Source of the DNA: VGWB01 sp964480945
GTDB taxonomy: Bacteria; Bacteroidota; Ignavibacteria; UBA10030
Assembly: GCA_964480945.1 (NCBI GenBank)
Contig: CAYZRX010000007.1
Location: forward strand, 1 to 64,000
Length of the DNA: 64,000 bases
Reading direction: 5' to 3'
In this document: piece by piece, positions 46,389-54,318 of the stretch
How the letters are laid out: every line of letters starts with the position of its first letter
Numbering within the stretch: the first letter of the stretch is position 1
Translations under genes and position numbers: made by a program
The notes under the pieces: generated by a model
The model's input: only the letters and a program-made list of their open reading frames with translations
Databases searched by the model: none
What the model was told of the DNA's origin: nothing

Positions 46389-47171
46389 ATGCTTGCTCCG
46401 AAGAAATCTCTCGGTCAGAACTTCCTGCGCGATGAAAACGTCGCTCGCAACATCGTGGAGAGTCTGGAGCTCCATTCGGGCGATGTCGTGGTAGAGATCG
46501 GGCCCGGTCAGGGAGCCCTCACGAAGCACCTCTCGTCCCGCGTCAAGCGCGTCCTGGCGGTCGAGATCGATGAGCGAGCCATTGAGGTCCTGCGAGAGAC
46601 GCTCGGCGATTCTGTCAAGCTGATCCACGCGGACGTGCTGAAGGTTTCGCTCGCTTCACTTGCTCGGGAGTATCAAGCCCCGCTTCGCGTCGTCGGGAAC
46701 ATCCCTTACAACATCACCAGCGAGATCCTTTTCTGGCTCTTTGACAGCTCTGAATCGGTGCGTGACGCCACGCTGATGGTCCAGGTGGAGGTGGCTCGCC
46801 GGTTCGTTGCGCAGCCTGGAACAAAAGAATACGGGATTCTTTCGGTCTTCTCGCAATTTTACTCAACCCCTGAATATCTCTTCAAGGTCTCACGCAATTC
46901 CTTCTATCCGAGGCCGAATGTCGATTCGGCTGTGGTAAGGTTTCGCCTCCGGTCTCAGCTCCCGGCGTGCAACCGTGGGCTTTTCAAGGCCGTTGTCCGG
47001 GGGACATTCGGCAAACGCCGGAAGACGCTTCGCAACGGGCTCCGCTACATGGGTTTCTCAGATGATCAGCTTGAGGCGGCCTCGTTTGACTTAACCCGAA
47101 GGCCGGAAGACCTGACGCTGGAAGATTTCTTAGAGTTGACGAAAGCACTAGCGCAATTTGAAAAATCCTGA
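46389..47171 (+). CDS. rsmA: 16S rRNA (adenine1518-N6/adenine1519-N6)-dimethyltransferase
   Basis: 260 residues, full length. The N-terminus KKSLGQNFLRDENVARNIVE (6-25) and SAM motif VVVEIGPGQGALTKHL (about 36-51) are diagnostic, together with the catalytic NIPYNI motif (about 104-109). It dimethylates two adjacent adenosines in helix 45 of 16S rRNA during late 30S assembly; loss gives kasugamycin resistance. No Shine-Dalgarno precedes the ATG and a -7 candidate is 9 bp away, so the message may be leaderless. It is followed 75 bp later by the PAP2 gene. Confidence 0.95.
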   Translation: MLAPKKSLGQNFLRDENVARNIVESLELHSGDVVVEIGPGQGALTKHLSSRVKRVLAVEIDERAIEVLRETLGDSVKLIHADVLKVSLASLAREYQAPLRVVGNIPYNITSEILFWLFDSSESVRDATLMVQVEVARRFVAQPGTKEYGILSVFSQFYSTPEYLFKVSRNSFYPRPNVDSAVVRFRLRSQLPACNRGLFKAVVRGTFGKRRKTLRNGLRYMGFSDDQLEAASFDLTRRPEDLTLEDFLELTKALAQFEKS

Positions 47172-47246
47172 GCATGGAATCCCCCATCCCTGCCCTGATG
47201 TGCCGGTGGACATGACCGCTTCCATCTCTCGACAGCATCATCCCGT

Positions 47247-48191
47247 ATGAAGATACGACGGCTCGTCTCGTTCCTGTCGCCCAGCGATTTCGTCTCCATC
47301 TGGTTTCTCCTGTTTCTGACGGGACTCAACATCGTCTTCCATGGTCGCGTCGCACATTGGCTGACGATCGCGCTCGCGAACCTGGCGATCATCGCTATGA
47401 TCTTCACACTGGCGTGGCTCGCAGAACAGAAGAGAACAAGACTCCTCATCGGTCTCCACCGCTGGTACTGCTACGCGATCGTCATCTTCATCTTCAAAGA
47501 GCTCTATCTGATGGTCCATCCCATTCATCCGACGGATTACGATGCGCTTCTCATTGCCGTGGATCACTGGATCTTTGGCGTGAACCCGACTCAATGGCTC
47601 GCGCAGTTTGCTCATCCTCTCCTGACCGAAATCCTTCAGCTGGCGTACTTTTCATATTACTTCCTCTTCATCATCCTGGGAGTCGAGCTCTATCGTCGGT
47701 TCGCGATCGAGGAGTTCGATAAAGCAGCGTTCCTTGTCGTCTACGGCTTCTATCTTTCCTACCTCGGATATTTCTCCTTGCCTGCCGTGGGCCCTCGATT
47801 CACGCTGCACGACTTCTCTGCCATCAACACCGAACTGCCGGGAATCTTCCTGACGAACATCTTGCGCGGCATCGTCAACCTCGGGGAATCACTTCCCGCG
47901 CATCTTCCCAACCCTGCCGAGTTTGTTCAACGCGATGTGTTCCCCAGCGGCCACACGGAGTTGACGATCATAGCAATGGTTCTCGGATTTCGCTACAGGC
48001 TGAAATCGCGATGGCTCATCGCTGTCATGGGAAGCCTCTTGATTGTCGCGACAGTGTACCTGCGCTATCATTACGTTGTCGATTTGATCGCGGGCGGATT
48101 GCTGGCCTGGTTCACCATCTGGAGCGGCGATAAGATCGAAGCCTGGTGGAGCAGGACTGCGAAGAAACTCCGCGGAAGAATCTCGACTTGA
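47247..48191 (+). CDS. PAP2 family membrane phosphatase
   Basis: 314 residues with six to eight transmembrane helices. The active site motifs are FPSGHTE (PAP2 C2, near 232) and YLRYHYVVDLIAGG (C3, near 271, with the conserved His-x3-Asp); the C1 motif is divergent, as in inositol-phosphorylceramide-synthase-like PAP2 proteins. The family removes phosphate from lipids such as phosphatidate or undecaprenyl pyrophosphate, or transfers lipid head groups. Substrate not determined. Confidence 0.8.
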   Translation: MKIRRLVSFLSPSDFVSIWFLLFLTGLNIVFHGRVAHWLTIALANLAIIAMIFTLAWLAEQKRTRLLIGLHRWYCYAIVIFIFKELYLMVHPIHPTDYDALLIAVDHWIFGVNPTQWLAQFAHPLLTEILQLAYFSYYFLFIILGVELYRRFAIEEFDKAAFLVVYGFYLSYLGYFSLPAVGPRFTLHDFSAINTELPGIFLTNILRGIVNLGESLPAHLPNPAEFVQRDVFPSGHTELTIIAMVLGFRYRLKSRWLIAVMGSLLIVATVYLRYHYVVDLIAGGLLAWFTIWSGDKIEAWWSRTAKKLRGRIST

Positions 48192-48265
48192 AAATCAATG
48201 CAAAATACCCTATGTTTTTGTCACGCAACATGCACACGTTGCGCACGTAGAGAGTACCAGCCGGG

Positions 48266-48532
48266 ATGACACAAGAACAGATCTTAAAAGAGCTCGAGTC
48301 GCTTGCAACAAGCAGCGGGATTTCCGTTCGGTACGAAAAAGGAGACTTCGAAGGGGGCTTCTGCGTGCTGAAAGCGGAACGGCTGATTGTTGTCAACAAG
48401 AAACTGGCGCCACCCAAGAAGGCCTCAGTGCTTGCTCAGGGCCTCGCGGAAATTGGCATCGAGGAGAGATACCTCAAGCCGGCGATTCGTGAGTTCATTG
48501 AAGACGAGCTTGCTCGACTTGCGCGTGCTTAG
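48266..48532 (+). CDS. Small conserved-type protein of unknown function
   Basis: 88 residues, soluble, high in Glu and Lys, with no signal peptide or membrane segment. The middle (FEGGFCVLKAERLIVVNKKLAP) looks like a beta hairpin and the C-terminus is helical. A short GC-rich site (GCCGGG) precedes the ATG. Intact frame with codon use like its neighbours, so I think it real; no function is suggested by sequence. Confidence 0.65.
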   Translation: MTQEQILKELESLATSSGISVRYEKGDFEGGFCVLKAERLIVVNKKLAPPKKASVLAQGLAEIGIEERYLKPAIREFIEDELARLARA

Positions 48533-48683
48533 GACGGTGCGCACGACGAAGAGCCCGCCACTGACGTGACCCATCCAGATCAAGCCGAACACCGTGCACG
48601 GACCCGAGCCTGTGAGCTAGGGACGTACGCCAGGTTCGGCCCTGTACGCAGTCTTACCATCCAGGGATCTTGACGAAGAGTAC

Positions 48684-49298
48684 GTGGATTACACCGTCCT
48701 CTTAAAGGGAATCATTATCGGGTTTGCGCTTGCTCTCCCCGTCGGACCGATCGGGATTCTCTGCATACGCAAAACGCTGGCGGACGGACACCTGCCGGGA
48801 ATGGTTGTCGGCTTTGGCGCTGCCACGGCAGACGCGATCTACGGCTGTATTGCCGCGTTCGGGCTGACGTATGTCTCCGAACTTCTCGTGACGCAACAAA
48901 TGTGGCTGCGCCTGATCGGCGGCGCGTTTCTCTGCTACCTCGGAATCAAGACGTTCCTGGCGCGGCCTTTGGAGGATTCGGCGACGCCAAACGGTCGAGG
49001 ACTCCTCCGGTCGTACGTCTCTACATTCCTGTTGACGCTCACGAATCCCATAACGATTTTTGCATTTGTCGGGGTGTTCGCTGCCCTGGGGTTCAGAAAC
49101 GGGGACCTTGGATACGGCACCGCCTCAATGCTCGTTTTCGGTGTGTTCCTTGGCTCCTGCCTATGGTTTTTTACTCTCAGTTACGGCGTCACGCATTTTC
49201 GCCGGAAAATCAATTCTGCCGGGCTCGGGTGGGTTAACCGGATCTCGGGATTGCTGATCATCATTTTCGGTATTGTTGCTATCATAAGCTTCCGCTAG
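48684..49298 (+). CDS. LysE family amino acid exporter
   Basis: 204 residues with six predicted transmembrane helices. The N-terminal GFALALPVGPIGILCIRKTL is the LysE/RhtB family signature, where the G-P-G-P-like turn is typical. The family exports amino acids such as lysine, threonine or homoserine lactones by proton exchange. The start is a GTG at 48684; the stretch upstream (48533-48683) holds no other feature I could support. Substrate unknown. Confidence 0.83.
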   Translation: MDYTVLLKGIIIGFALALPVGPIGILCIRKTLADGHLPGMVVGFGAATADAIYGCIAAFGLTYVSELLVTQQMWLRLIGGAFLCYLGIKTFLARPLEDSATPNGRGLLRSYVSTFLLTLTNPITIFAFVGVFAALGFRNGDLGYGTASMLVFGVFLGSCLWFFTLSYGVTHFRRKINSAGLGWVNRISGLLIIIFGIVAIISFR

Positions 49299-49408
49299 AT
49301 ACTCTCACTGTAGCTTCTCACTCTCGTGTCCTAATCGTCCCTGCGAATTCCGCGGGGGAATAGCAAGTGGGCGCGGGCAACGTTGATTCGGGCGGGGTGC
49401 AGATTTTT

Positions 49409-51841
49409 ATGGAAAAGTTGAAATATCTTCTTCCCTTCCTCGTCTTGCTCGCCATCGCCTCCTGGGTCCTCATTCGCACGTTTCCATCTGCTCACCCGTA
49501 TGGCGGCATCCGCCTGCCGCTTGACGCGAACAACATCAAAGACCAATCAGAGCAGATCCTCTCGAAGCTGGGCGTTGACGCGACAGGGTTGCTGGCAGAC
49601 GTGGCACTCAAGGCCGATCCGGGACTTGTCCGTCAGACGCAACAGAAATTCGGCATCGAGCGATCGAACGAACTGTTGTCGCACAACGTGCCGGGCTACT
49701 ATTGGGAGGTGAGATGGAAGAAACCGGAATCGATCGATCTCGCTGTCAGTTCAGGGAGGAGGGAGGAAGCCTCGAAGCAGGCGGAGCAAGTCGCTGCTCT
49801 CCTTAAAGGAGAGATCTATCTGCACCTGGATACGCAGGGAAGGCTGCTTGAGCTTGAACGGAGGATTCCGGACAGCCTGATGCTTCCCAGCATCTCGATG
49901 CGGGACGCCGAGGCGCTCGCACGCTCGTTCCTCAAGCAATTCACGGCGATCGGCGGCTTCATCGGTGATACTGCGGCGGTCGAGTCGGAAAAGCAAGTTG
50001 AGCAGCCACACCGCGCGGATTTTCAGTTTGTCTGGAGCACGAAATCCCCGGAGTTGGGGAATCCGGTCGACGTGAAGCTCTCGGTCGCCGGCAACCTTGT
50101 CTCCCGATTCGAAGCGACAGCAACGATCCCCGAGGAATTCACGAAAAAGGCGGGCGAGCAGGCGCTCGATATCGTGCTGGCGCTCGTGTATGCGATCATC
50201 ATCATTGGCATGGTCGTCATCGCGTTCAGGCGCTTCCGGTCGTACGAAATCGGATTTCGCCTTGCGACGGTCATGGGGATCATCACGGCTCTCGCCTTCG
50301 ATCTCGATATCTATCTGACGATGCAAGGGGAGGGGGGATGGCCGATGCTCATATCCCTCCTCATTCCCCCGATCTTCATCGGCGGCGCTTACGTTCTCGT
50401 CTGGGCGGTGAGCGAGTCCGCCGTTCGCGAGGTGTGGAAGGAGAAATTCAGCACTCTCGATCTTCTCTCGAAAGGGCACGTTGTCCATTCACGGGTGGGG
50501 GGGAGCGTGATCAGGGGGATCGCTCTCGGGGTGACGAGTGCCGCAGTGTGGATGGTGACCGCCCTCGTTGCCGACCGATACGTTCATCTGTGGATCACGA
50601 CCGGTGATGCGCCCACGCTGCAAGGCTTCGGAGTGTTCGCACCGTGGCTCTACGTCCTCGTGCACGGGCTGAGAGTGAATGCGTTTCTGTATGCTATCTT
50701 CGTCCTGTTTGTCGTCTCTCTTCTCCGCAAGCGAATCAATTCGGCTCTCGTCCTTGTTGTTCTCGCGGCGCTTGTTATGGGTTTTTCGATGCAGGGTCAT
50801 CTGTTTCCTTGGTTTGTCGGGATCGCCATTCAAACTCTGGTTGCCGCTGTTTGGGTATGGACGTTCCATCGCTATGATGCCCTGGCAGCCTTTCTATCGT
50901 TGTACACGTACACGGTTGTCCAGGAAGCAGCAGGGCTGTTCGTCGTGGGCAATCCCACGTACTCGGATTCAGGCTTCTTCATCCTGTGTGTGCTCGGTGC
51001 CCTCCTCGTCGGCTCGCTGGCAACGCTGGCGCGGAAGAAGGAGATCACGGATTTTGATGCGATCACCCCCGCGTTCGCTCGTCACATCACGGAGCGGCAG
51101 CGCTTGCAGCAGGAGTTGGAGATTGCACGAAACGTTCAGATGAGTTTCCTTCCGAAGTCGAATCCGAAGGTCTTCGAGCTCGATATCGCCTCACGCTGTG
51201 CCCCGGCTCTCGAGGTGGGGGGAGACTACTATGATTTCATCGATCTCGGTGACGGCCAGCTTGGCGTCGCCGTCGGGGATGTCTCCGGCAAGGGGACGCA
51301 GGCCGCGTTCTTCATGACGCTGACGAAGGGTTTTCTGAGGGCCCTGGCAAAGGTGTCGAACTCTCCGAGTGCGGTCCTGACGCAGGTGAACAAGTTGTTT
51401 TACGAGAACGTCGACCGGGGGGTCTTCATCAGCATGGTCTACGGCGTTTTTGACACCAGGGAGCGGACGCTCACGCTGGCGCGCGCCGGTCACAACCCCG
51501 TGATCATGCAGAAAACCAAGGCAGATCAAGTTCAGGTCGTCAACCCTTCGGGTCTTGCGCTGGGGCTCGACGGCGGGGACGCCTTCGCGAGATCCATTCA
51601 GGAGATGAAGCTACCGTTTCAGAAGGGGGATCTCTTTGTCTTTTATACCGACGGCTTCCCGGAGGCGATGAACAAGACCAGGGAAGAGTTCGGGGAGGAG
51701 AGGTTGTGTCAGACGATTCAAAAGTACGCTCATGGCTCTTCGGCGGAGGTCATGGAGGGCGTCTTTGCCGAAACGCGCCGGTTCGTCGGAAGGGCGAAGC
51801 AGCACGACGATATGACGATCGTCGTGGTGAAAGTCGTCTGA
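49409..51841 (+). CDS. SpoIIE/RsbU-type PP2C phosphatase with multi-spanning N-terminal region
   Basis: 810 residues from the ATG at 49409; an open frame begins at 49367, but the later start gives an N-terminal membrane helix (MEKLKYLLPFLVLLAIASWVLI, in part). After it come about 200 extracytoplasmic residues, some 9-10 membrane helices (about 255-545), a short coiled linker (ERQRLQQELEIARNVQMSFLP) and a SpoIIE domain (about 560-810) with metal ligands in GGDYYDF, VGDVSGKG and YTDGFPEA. Such enzymes dephosphorylate anti-anti-sigma proteins in partner-switching. No partner gene lies nearby. Confidence 0.84.
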   Translation: MEKLKYLLPFLVLLAIASWVLIRTFPSAHPYGGIRLPLDANNIKDQSEQILSKLGVDATGLLADVALKADPGLVRQTQQKFGIERSNELLSHNVPGYYWEVRWKKPESIDLAVSSGRREEASKQAEQVAALLKGEIYLHLDTQGRLLELERRIPDSLMLPSISMRDAEALARSFLKQFTAIGGFIGDTAAVESEKQVEQPHRADFQFVWSTKSPELGNPVDVKLSVAGNLVSRFEATATIPEEFTKKAGEQALDIVLALVYAIIIIGMVVIAFRRFRSYEIGFRLATVMGIITALAFDLDIYLTMQGEGGWPMLISLLIPPIFIGGAYVLVWAVSESAVREVWKEKFSTLDLLSKGHVVHSRVGGSVIRGIALGVTSAAVWMVTALVADRYVHLWITTGDAPTLQGFGVFAPWLYVLVHGLRVNAFLYAIFVLFVVSLLRKRINSALVLVVLAALVMGFSMQGHLFPWFVGIAIQTLVAAVWVWTFHRYDALAAFLSLYTYTVVQEAAGLFVVGNPTYSDSGFFILCVLGALLVGSLATLARKKEITDFDAITPAFARHITERQRLQQELEIARNVQMSFLPKSNPKVFELDIASRCAPALEVGGDYYDFIDLGDGQLGVAVGDVSGKGTQAAFFMTLTKGFLRALAKVSNSPSAVLTQVNKLFYENVDRGVFISMVYGVFDTRERTLTLARAGHNPVIMQKTKADQVQVVNPSGLALGLDGGDAFARSIQEMKLPFQKGDLFVFYTDGFPEAMNKTREEFGEERLCQTIQKYAHGSSAEVMEGVFAETRRFVGRAKQHDDMTIVVVKVV

Positions 51842-51899
51842 GGGCAACGATGTCCTGTAGACTGCGGCGGCAGAATTCTCTTCTTGAGGGATGACTCCC

Positions 51900-52322
51900 A
51901 TGCACATTTTGATCGTGAACGGACCGAATCTCAACCGTCTCGGAAAGCGTGAGACCGAGATCTACGGTACGACGACTCTGGCGGACATTGAGAAGCGCCT
52001 GAAAAAGAAATTTCCGGACCAAGAGTTCGAGTTCTATCAGTCGAACAGCGAGGGGGCCATCATCGACAAGCTCCAGCACGCGGCTGATGGAGCGTTTGAG
52101 GGTGTGATCATCAATCCGGCTGCGTACGCTCATTATTCGTATGCCATCCGCGATGCCCTCGCAGCGCTCCAGGTTCCGGTGGTAGAGGTTCACCTGACGA
52201 ATGTGCACGCGCGTGAGAAATTCCGCCACGTCTCGATCACAGCATCCGCATGCAAGGGGGTCATCGCGGGCTTCGGTCCGGTGAGCTATGAATTGGCGGT
52301 ACGGTTCCTGGTAGAGAAGTAA
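51900..52322 (+). CDS. aroQ: Type II 3-dehydroquinate dehydratase
   Basis: 140 residues. ILIVNGPNLNRLGKRE (3-18) and SNSEGAIIDKLQ (about 47-58) are diagnostic of the dodecameric type II enzyme; the lid region has NPAAYAHYSYAIRDAL and EVHLTNVHAREKFRH contains the catalytic His. It performs the third shikimate pathway step. The ATG at 51900 is favoured because GAGGG lies 9 nt before it; the frame also has an ATG at 51891. Confidence 0.92.
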   Translation: MHILIVNGPNLNRLGKRETEIYGTTTLADIEKRLKKKFPDQEFEFYQSNSEGAIIDKLQHAADGAFEGVIINPAAYAHYSYAIRDALAALQVPVVEVHLTNVHAREKFRHVSITASACKGVIAGFGPVSYELAVRFLVEK

Positions 52323-52348
52323 CAGCAACCTCACGTCCAAGGTTAATC

Positions 52349-52397
52349 ACTCTGTTTACTGATTTCTGACTTTTGACTTCTCGCTTCTGGCCTCTCC
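52349..52397. repeat. Heptameric tandem repeat abutting a start codon
   Basis: Seven 7-nt units such as TTTCTGA, CTTTTGA and CTTCTGG end exactly at the base before the ATG of the HAD hydrolase gene. The unit resembles that at 54096-54130. No Shine-Dalgarno lies between. Confidence 0.7.
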
Positions 52398-53084
52398 ATG
52401 ATCAAAGCCGTCATCTTCGATCTTGACAACACGCTCGTCGATTTCATGGCGATGAAGAACCAGGCGATCGACGCGGCGATCCACGCGATGCAGGATGCGG
52501 GGCTGAACCTTGCAGCCGAAGAAATACGCCGCCGCATTGACGCGATCTACGCAGAGCGGGGCATCGAGTTCCAGAGCGTGTTCGACCAACTCCTGTTTGA
52601 TGAATTCAGCGTCGTCGACTACAAGATCCTCGCGTCGGGCATCATTGCGTATCGTCGCGCTCGTGAGGCGGCACTCGTTCCGTACCCGCATGTGTACATG
52701 ACGTTGATGAGTCTGATGAAGATGAATCTGAAACTCGGTGTGGTGTCGGATGCGCCCGGGCGGGAAGCATGGCTGCGCCTCTGCTATCTGAATCTCCATC
52801 ACATCTTCGATGCGGTCGTCACGTTTGACGACACGCACGCTCGGAAGCCGAGTCCGGAGCCGTTCACCGAGGCACTGAAGCGCCTTGAGGTGCGGCCGGA
52901 GGAATCCTTGATGGTCGGCGACTGGGCGGAGCGTGATGTCCTCGGCGCCGCGCAGGTGGGGATGAAAACCATCTTTGCCCGGTACGGTGACACGTTTGGA
53001 ACGGTCGTTTCGCACGCGGACTACGAGGTGGGGGACATCAGTCAGGTGGTTGACATCGTCAAGCAAGAAAACGGAAGGGGGTAA
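52398..53084 (+). CDS. HAD-IA family hydrolase
   Basis: 228 residues. Motif I is FDLDNTLVD (7-15), with nucleophile Asp8 and acid/base Asp10. A helical cap domain (about 20-95) follows; motif II is SDAP (about 118), motif III Lys in ARKPSPEPF (about 150), and motif IV GDWAERDVLGA (about 173). Likely a small-molecule phosphatase. It is 5 bp upstream of acpS and presumably cotranscribed. The start codon is fixed by motif I at residue 7, so the heptameric repeat truly borders it. Confidence 0.85.
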   Translation: MIKAVIFDLDNTLVDFMAMKNQAIDAAIHAMQDAGLNLAAEEIRRRIDAIYAERGIEFQSVFDQLLFDEFSVVDYKILASGIIAYRRAREAALVPYPHVYMTLMSLMKMNLKLGVVSDAPGREAWLRLCYLNLHHIFDAVVTFDDTHARKPSPEPFTEALKRLEVRPEESLMVGDWAERDVLGAAQVGMKTIFARYGDTFGTVVSHADYEVGDISQVVDIVKQENGRG

Positions 53085-53089
53085 CGTCG

Positions 53090-53479
53090 GTGGGAGCAAT
53101 CGTGGGCATTGGGGTTGATGTGGTCGACGTAAAGCGGATGAAGATGGCACTTGAGACGTGGGGGCCCGCGCTGATCAAGAAGATGTTTACGGACTCCGAG
53201 ATCGCGTACTGCAATTCGAAAAAGAAACCGCACGAGCACTTCGCGGCTCGGTTTGCGGCAAAAGAGGCGGTCAGCAAGGCCATGGAGACCGGCTTGACCG
53301 GTAAATTCCGGTGGCGCGACGTCGAGGTGATCAACGACCCCTCCGGTGCGCCGAAGATCATCCTCCACGAGTACGTTGCGTCGCAGCTGGCGCAGTGTCG
53401 CGTTCATCTTTCCCTTTCCCATACTGAGAATACCGTCGTTGCATTTTCCATCATTGAGAAGATTGAGTCAGAGACTTAG
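53090..53479 (+). CDS. acpS: Holo-[acyl-carrier-protein] synthase
   Basis: 129 residues. IVGIGVDVVDVKRM (4-17) has the metal-binding Asp, and FAARFAAKEAVSKAM (about 56-70) has the catalytic Glu and Lys of the AcpS phosphopantetheinyl transferase fold. It transfers 4'-phosphopantetheine from CoA to acyl carrier protein. The start is a GTG at 53090. Length is typical (120-130). Confidence 0.92.
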   Translation: MGAIVGIGVDVVDVKRMKMALETWGPALIKKMFTDSEIAYCNSKKKPHEHFAARFAAKEAVSKAMETGLTGKFRWRDVEVINDPSGAPKIILHEYVASQLAQCRVHLSLSHTENTVVAFSIIEKIESET

Positions 53480-53580
53480 AGGGAATGACGGCCCTGGCGA
53501 GAGGATTGCAACTCTCTCCAATTTTCTCTACTTTTGACCAGCGAGTTCACCTACTCCTCACCATCGCACTGGCGATCCCT

Positions 53581-53961
53581 ATGAAGCATATCGGCATCAA
53601 GAAGCTTTACTACTCGATCAGTGAGGTGAGTACGATCACGGGTCTCGAGCAGTACGTCCTCCGGTATTGGGAATCGGAGTTTCCCCAGCTCAAGCCGGCG
53701 AAGAACCGCGCGGGGAACAGGATCTACACCAATAAAGACATCAAGCTGATCCTCTACATCAAAAAGCTGCTGAGGGACGAGCGGTACACGATCGAGGGGG
53801 CAAAGCGGGTTCTCGAGGAGTACGTGCCTGAATCGGAGGGTGCGGAGCAATTGGAGTTGCTCAATGTCCCGGCGAAGAAGAAGATTCAGGACGAAGAGAT
53901 CCGCACCGACATGCTCGAGGTGAAACAGTTTCTGGAGGAGCTGTCGGAACGGTTGAAATAG
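53581..53961 (+). CDS. MerR family transcriptional regulator
   Basis: 126 residues from the ATG at 53581; the frame is open to 53485, but the extra part lacks similarity. The winged helix begins YYSISEVSTITGLEQYVLRYWE (9-30) with the second recognition part NRAGNRIYTNKDI (about 38-50), followed by a helix region with GAKRVLEEY and a C-terminal acidic coiled tail (about 95-126). There are no Cys ligands for metals. Proteins of this small group (sometimes annotated with HspR-like regulators) are near housekeeping genes in Bacteroidota relatives. Confidence 0.85.
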   Translation: MKHIGIKKLYYSISEVSTITGLEQYVLRYWESEFPQLKPAKNRAGNRIYTNKDIKLILYIKKLLRDERYTIEGAKRVLEEYVPESEGAEQLELLNVPAKKKIQDEEIRTDMLEVKQFLEELSERLK

Positions 53962-53965
53962 GGTC

Positions 53966-54137
53966 GTGAGTTTAGAGTTTCCAGTTTCGAGATCTGCCGA
54001 AGGCATTCCTTCGGAAAAAGTTCCANNNNNNNNNNACAAGTTTCGAGTTCAAAGTTCCAGGTTTCAAGTCTTGAGTTCAAGGTCGTTCCTCCCCCATTCT
54101 GACTCCTGACTCCTGATTTCTGACTTCTCCGTTCAGT
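53966..54137. repeat. Heptameric repeat arrays around an assembly gap
   Basis: Three blocks of 7-nt periodic sequence: 53966-53993 (units GTGAGTT, TAGAGTT and related), 54037-54085 (CAAGTTT, CGAGTTC and related) and 54096-54137 (CTCCTGA twice, TTTCTGA and related). A small CCGAAGG/CCTTCGG hairpin (53997-54014) and ten Ns (54026-54035) interrupt them; the repeats may have caused the assembly break. Confidence 0.7.
54026..54035. other. Assembly gap (10 Ns)
   Basis: Ten undetermined bases in intergenic heptameric repeat sequence. No coding sequence is affected. Confidence 0.99.
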
Positions 54138-54318
54138 CTTCCCCTACCGGCATTCTTTCCTACCCACCCAACTCTTTTTCTGGAAGTTTTCTAGAAATCT
54201 TTCTACCTTTTTTGCCACCGCGAAGCATCGCGAAACCCGCCGGGAATGAACATCTCACCCTCGTTGTGCTTTGCTTCGCCTCTATTCAATCACGCACCTC
54301 TTGCACCGCAGGAGCCGT

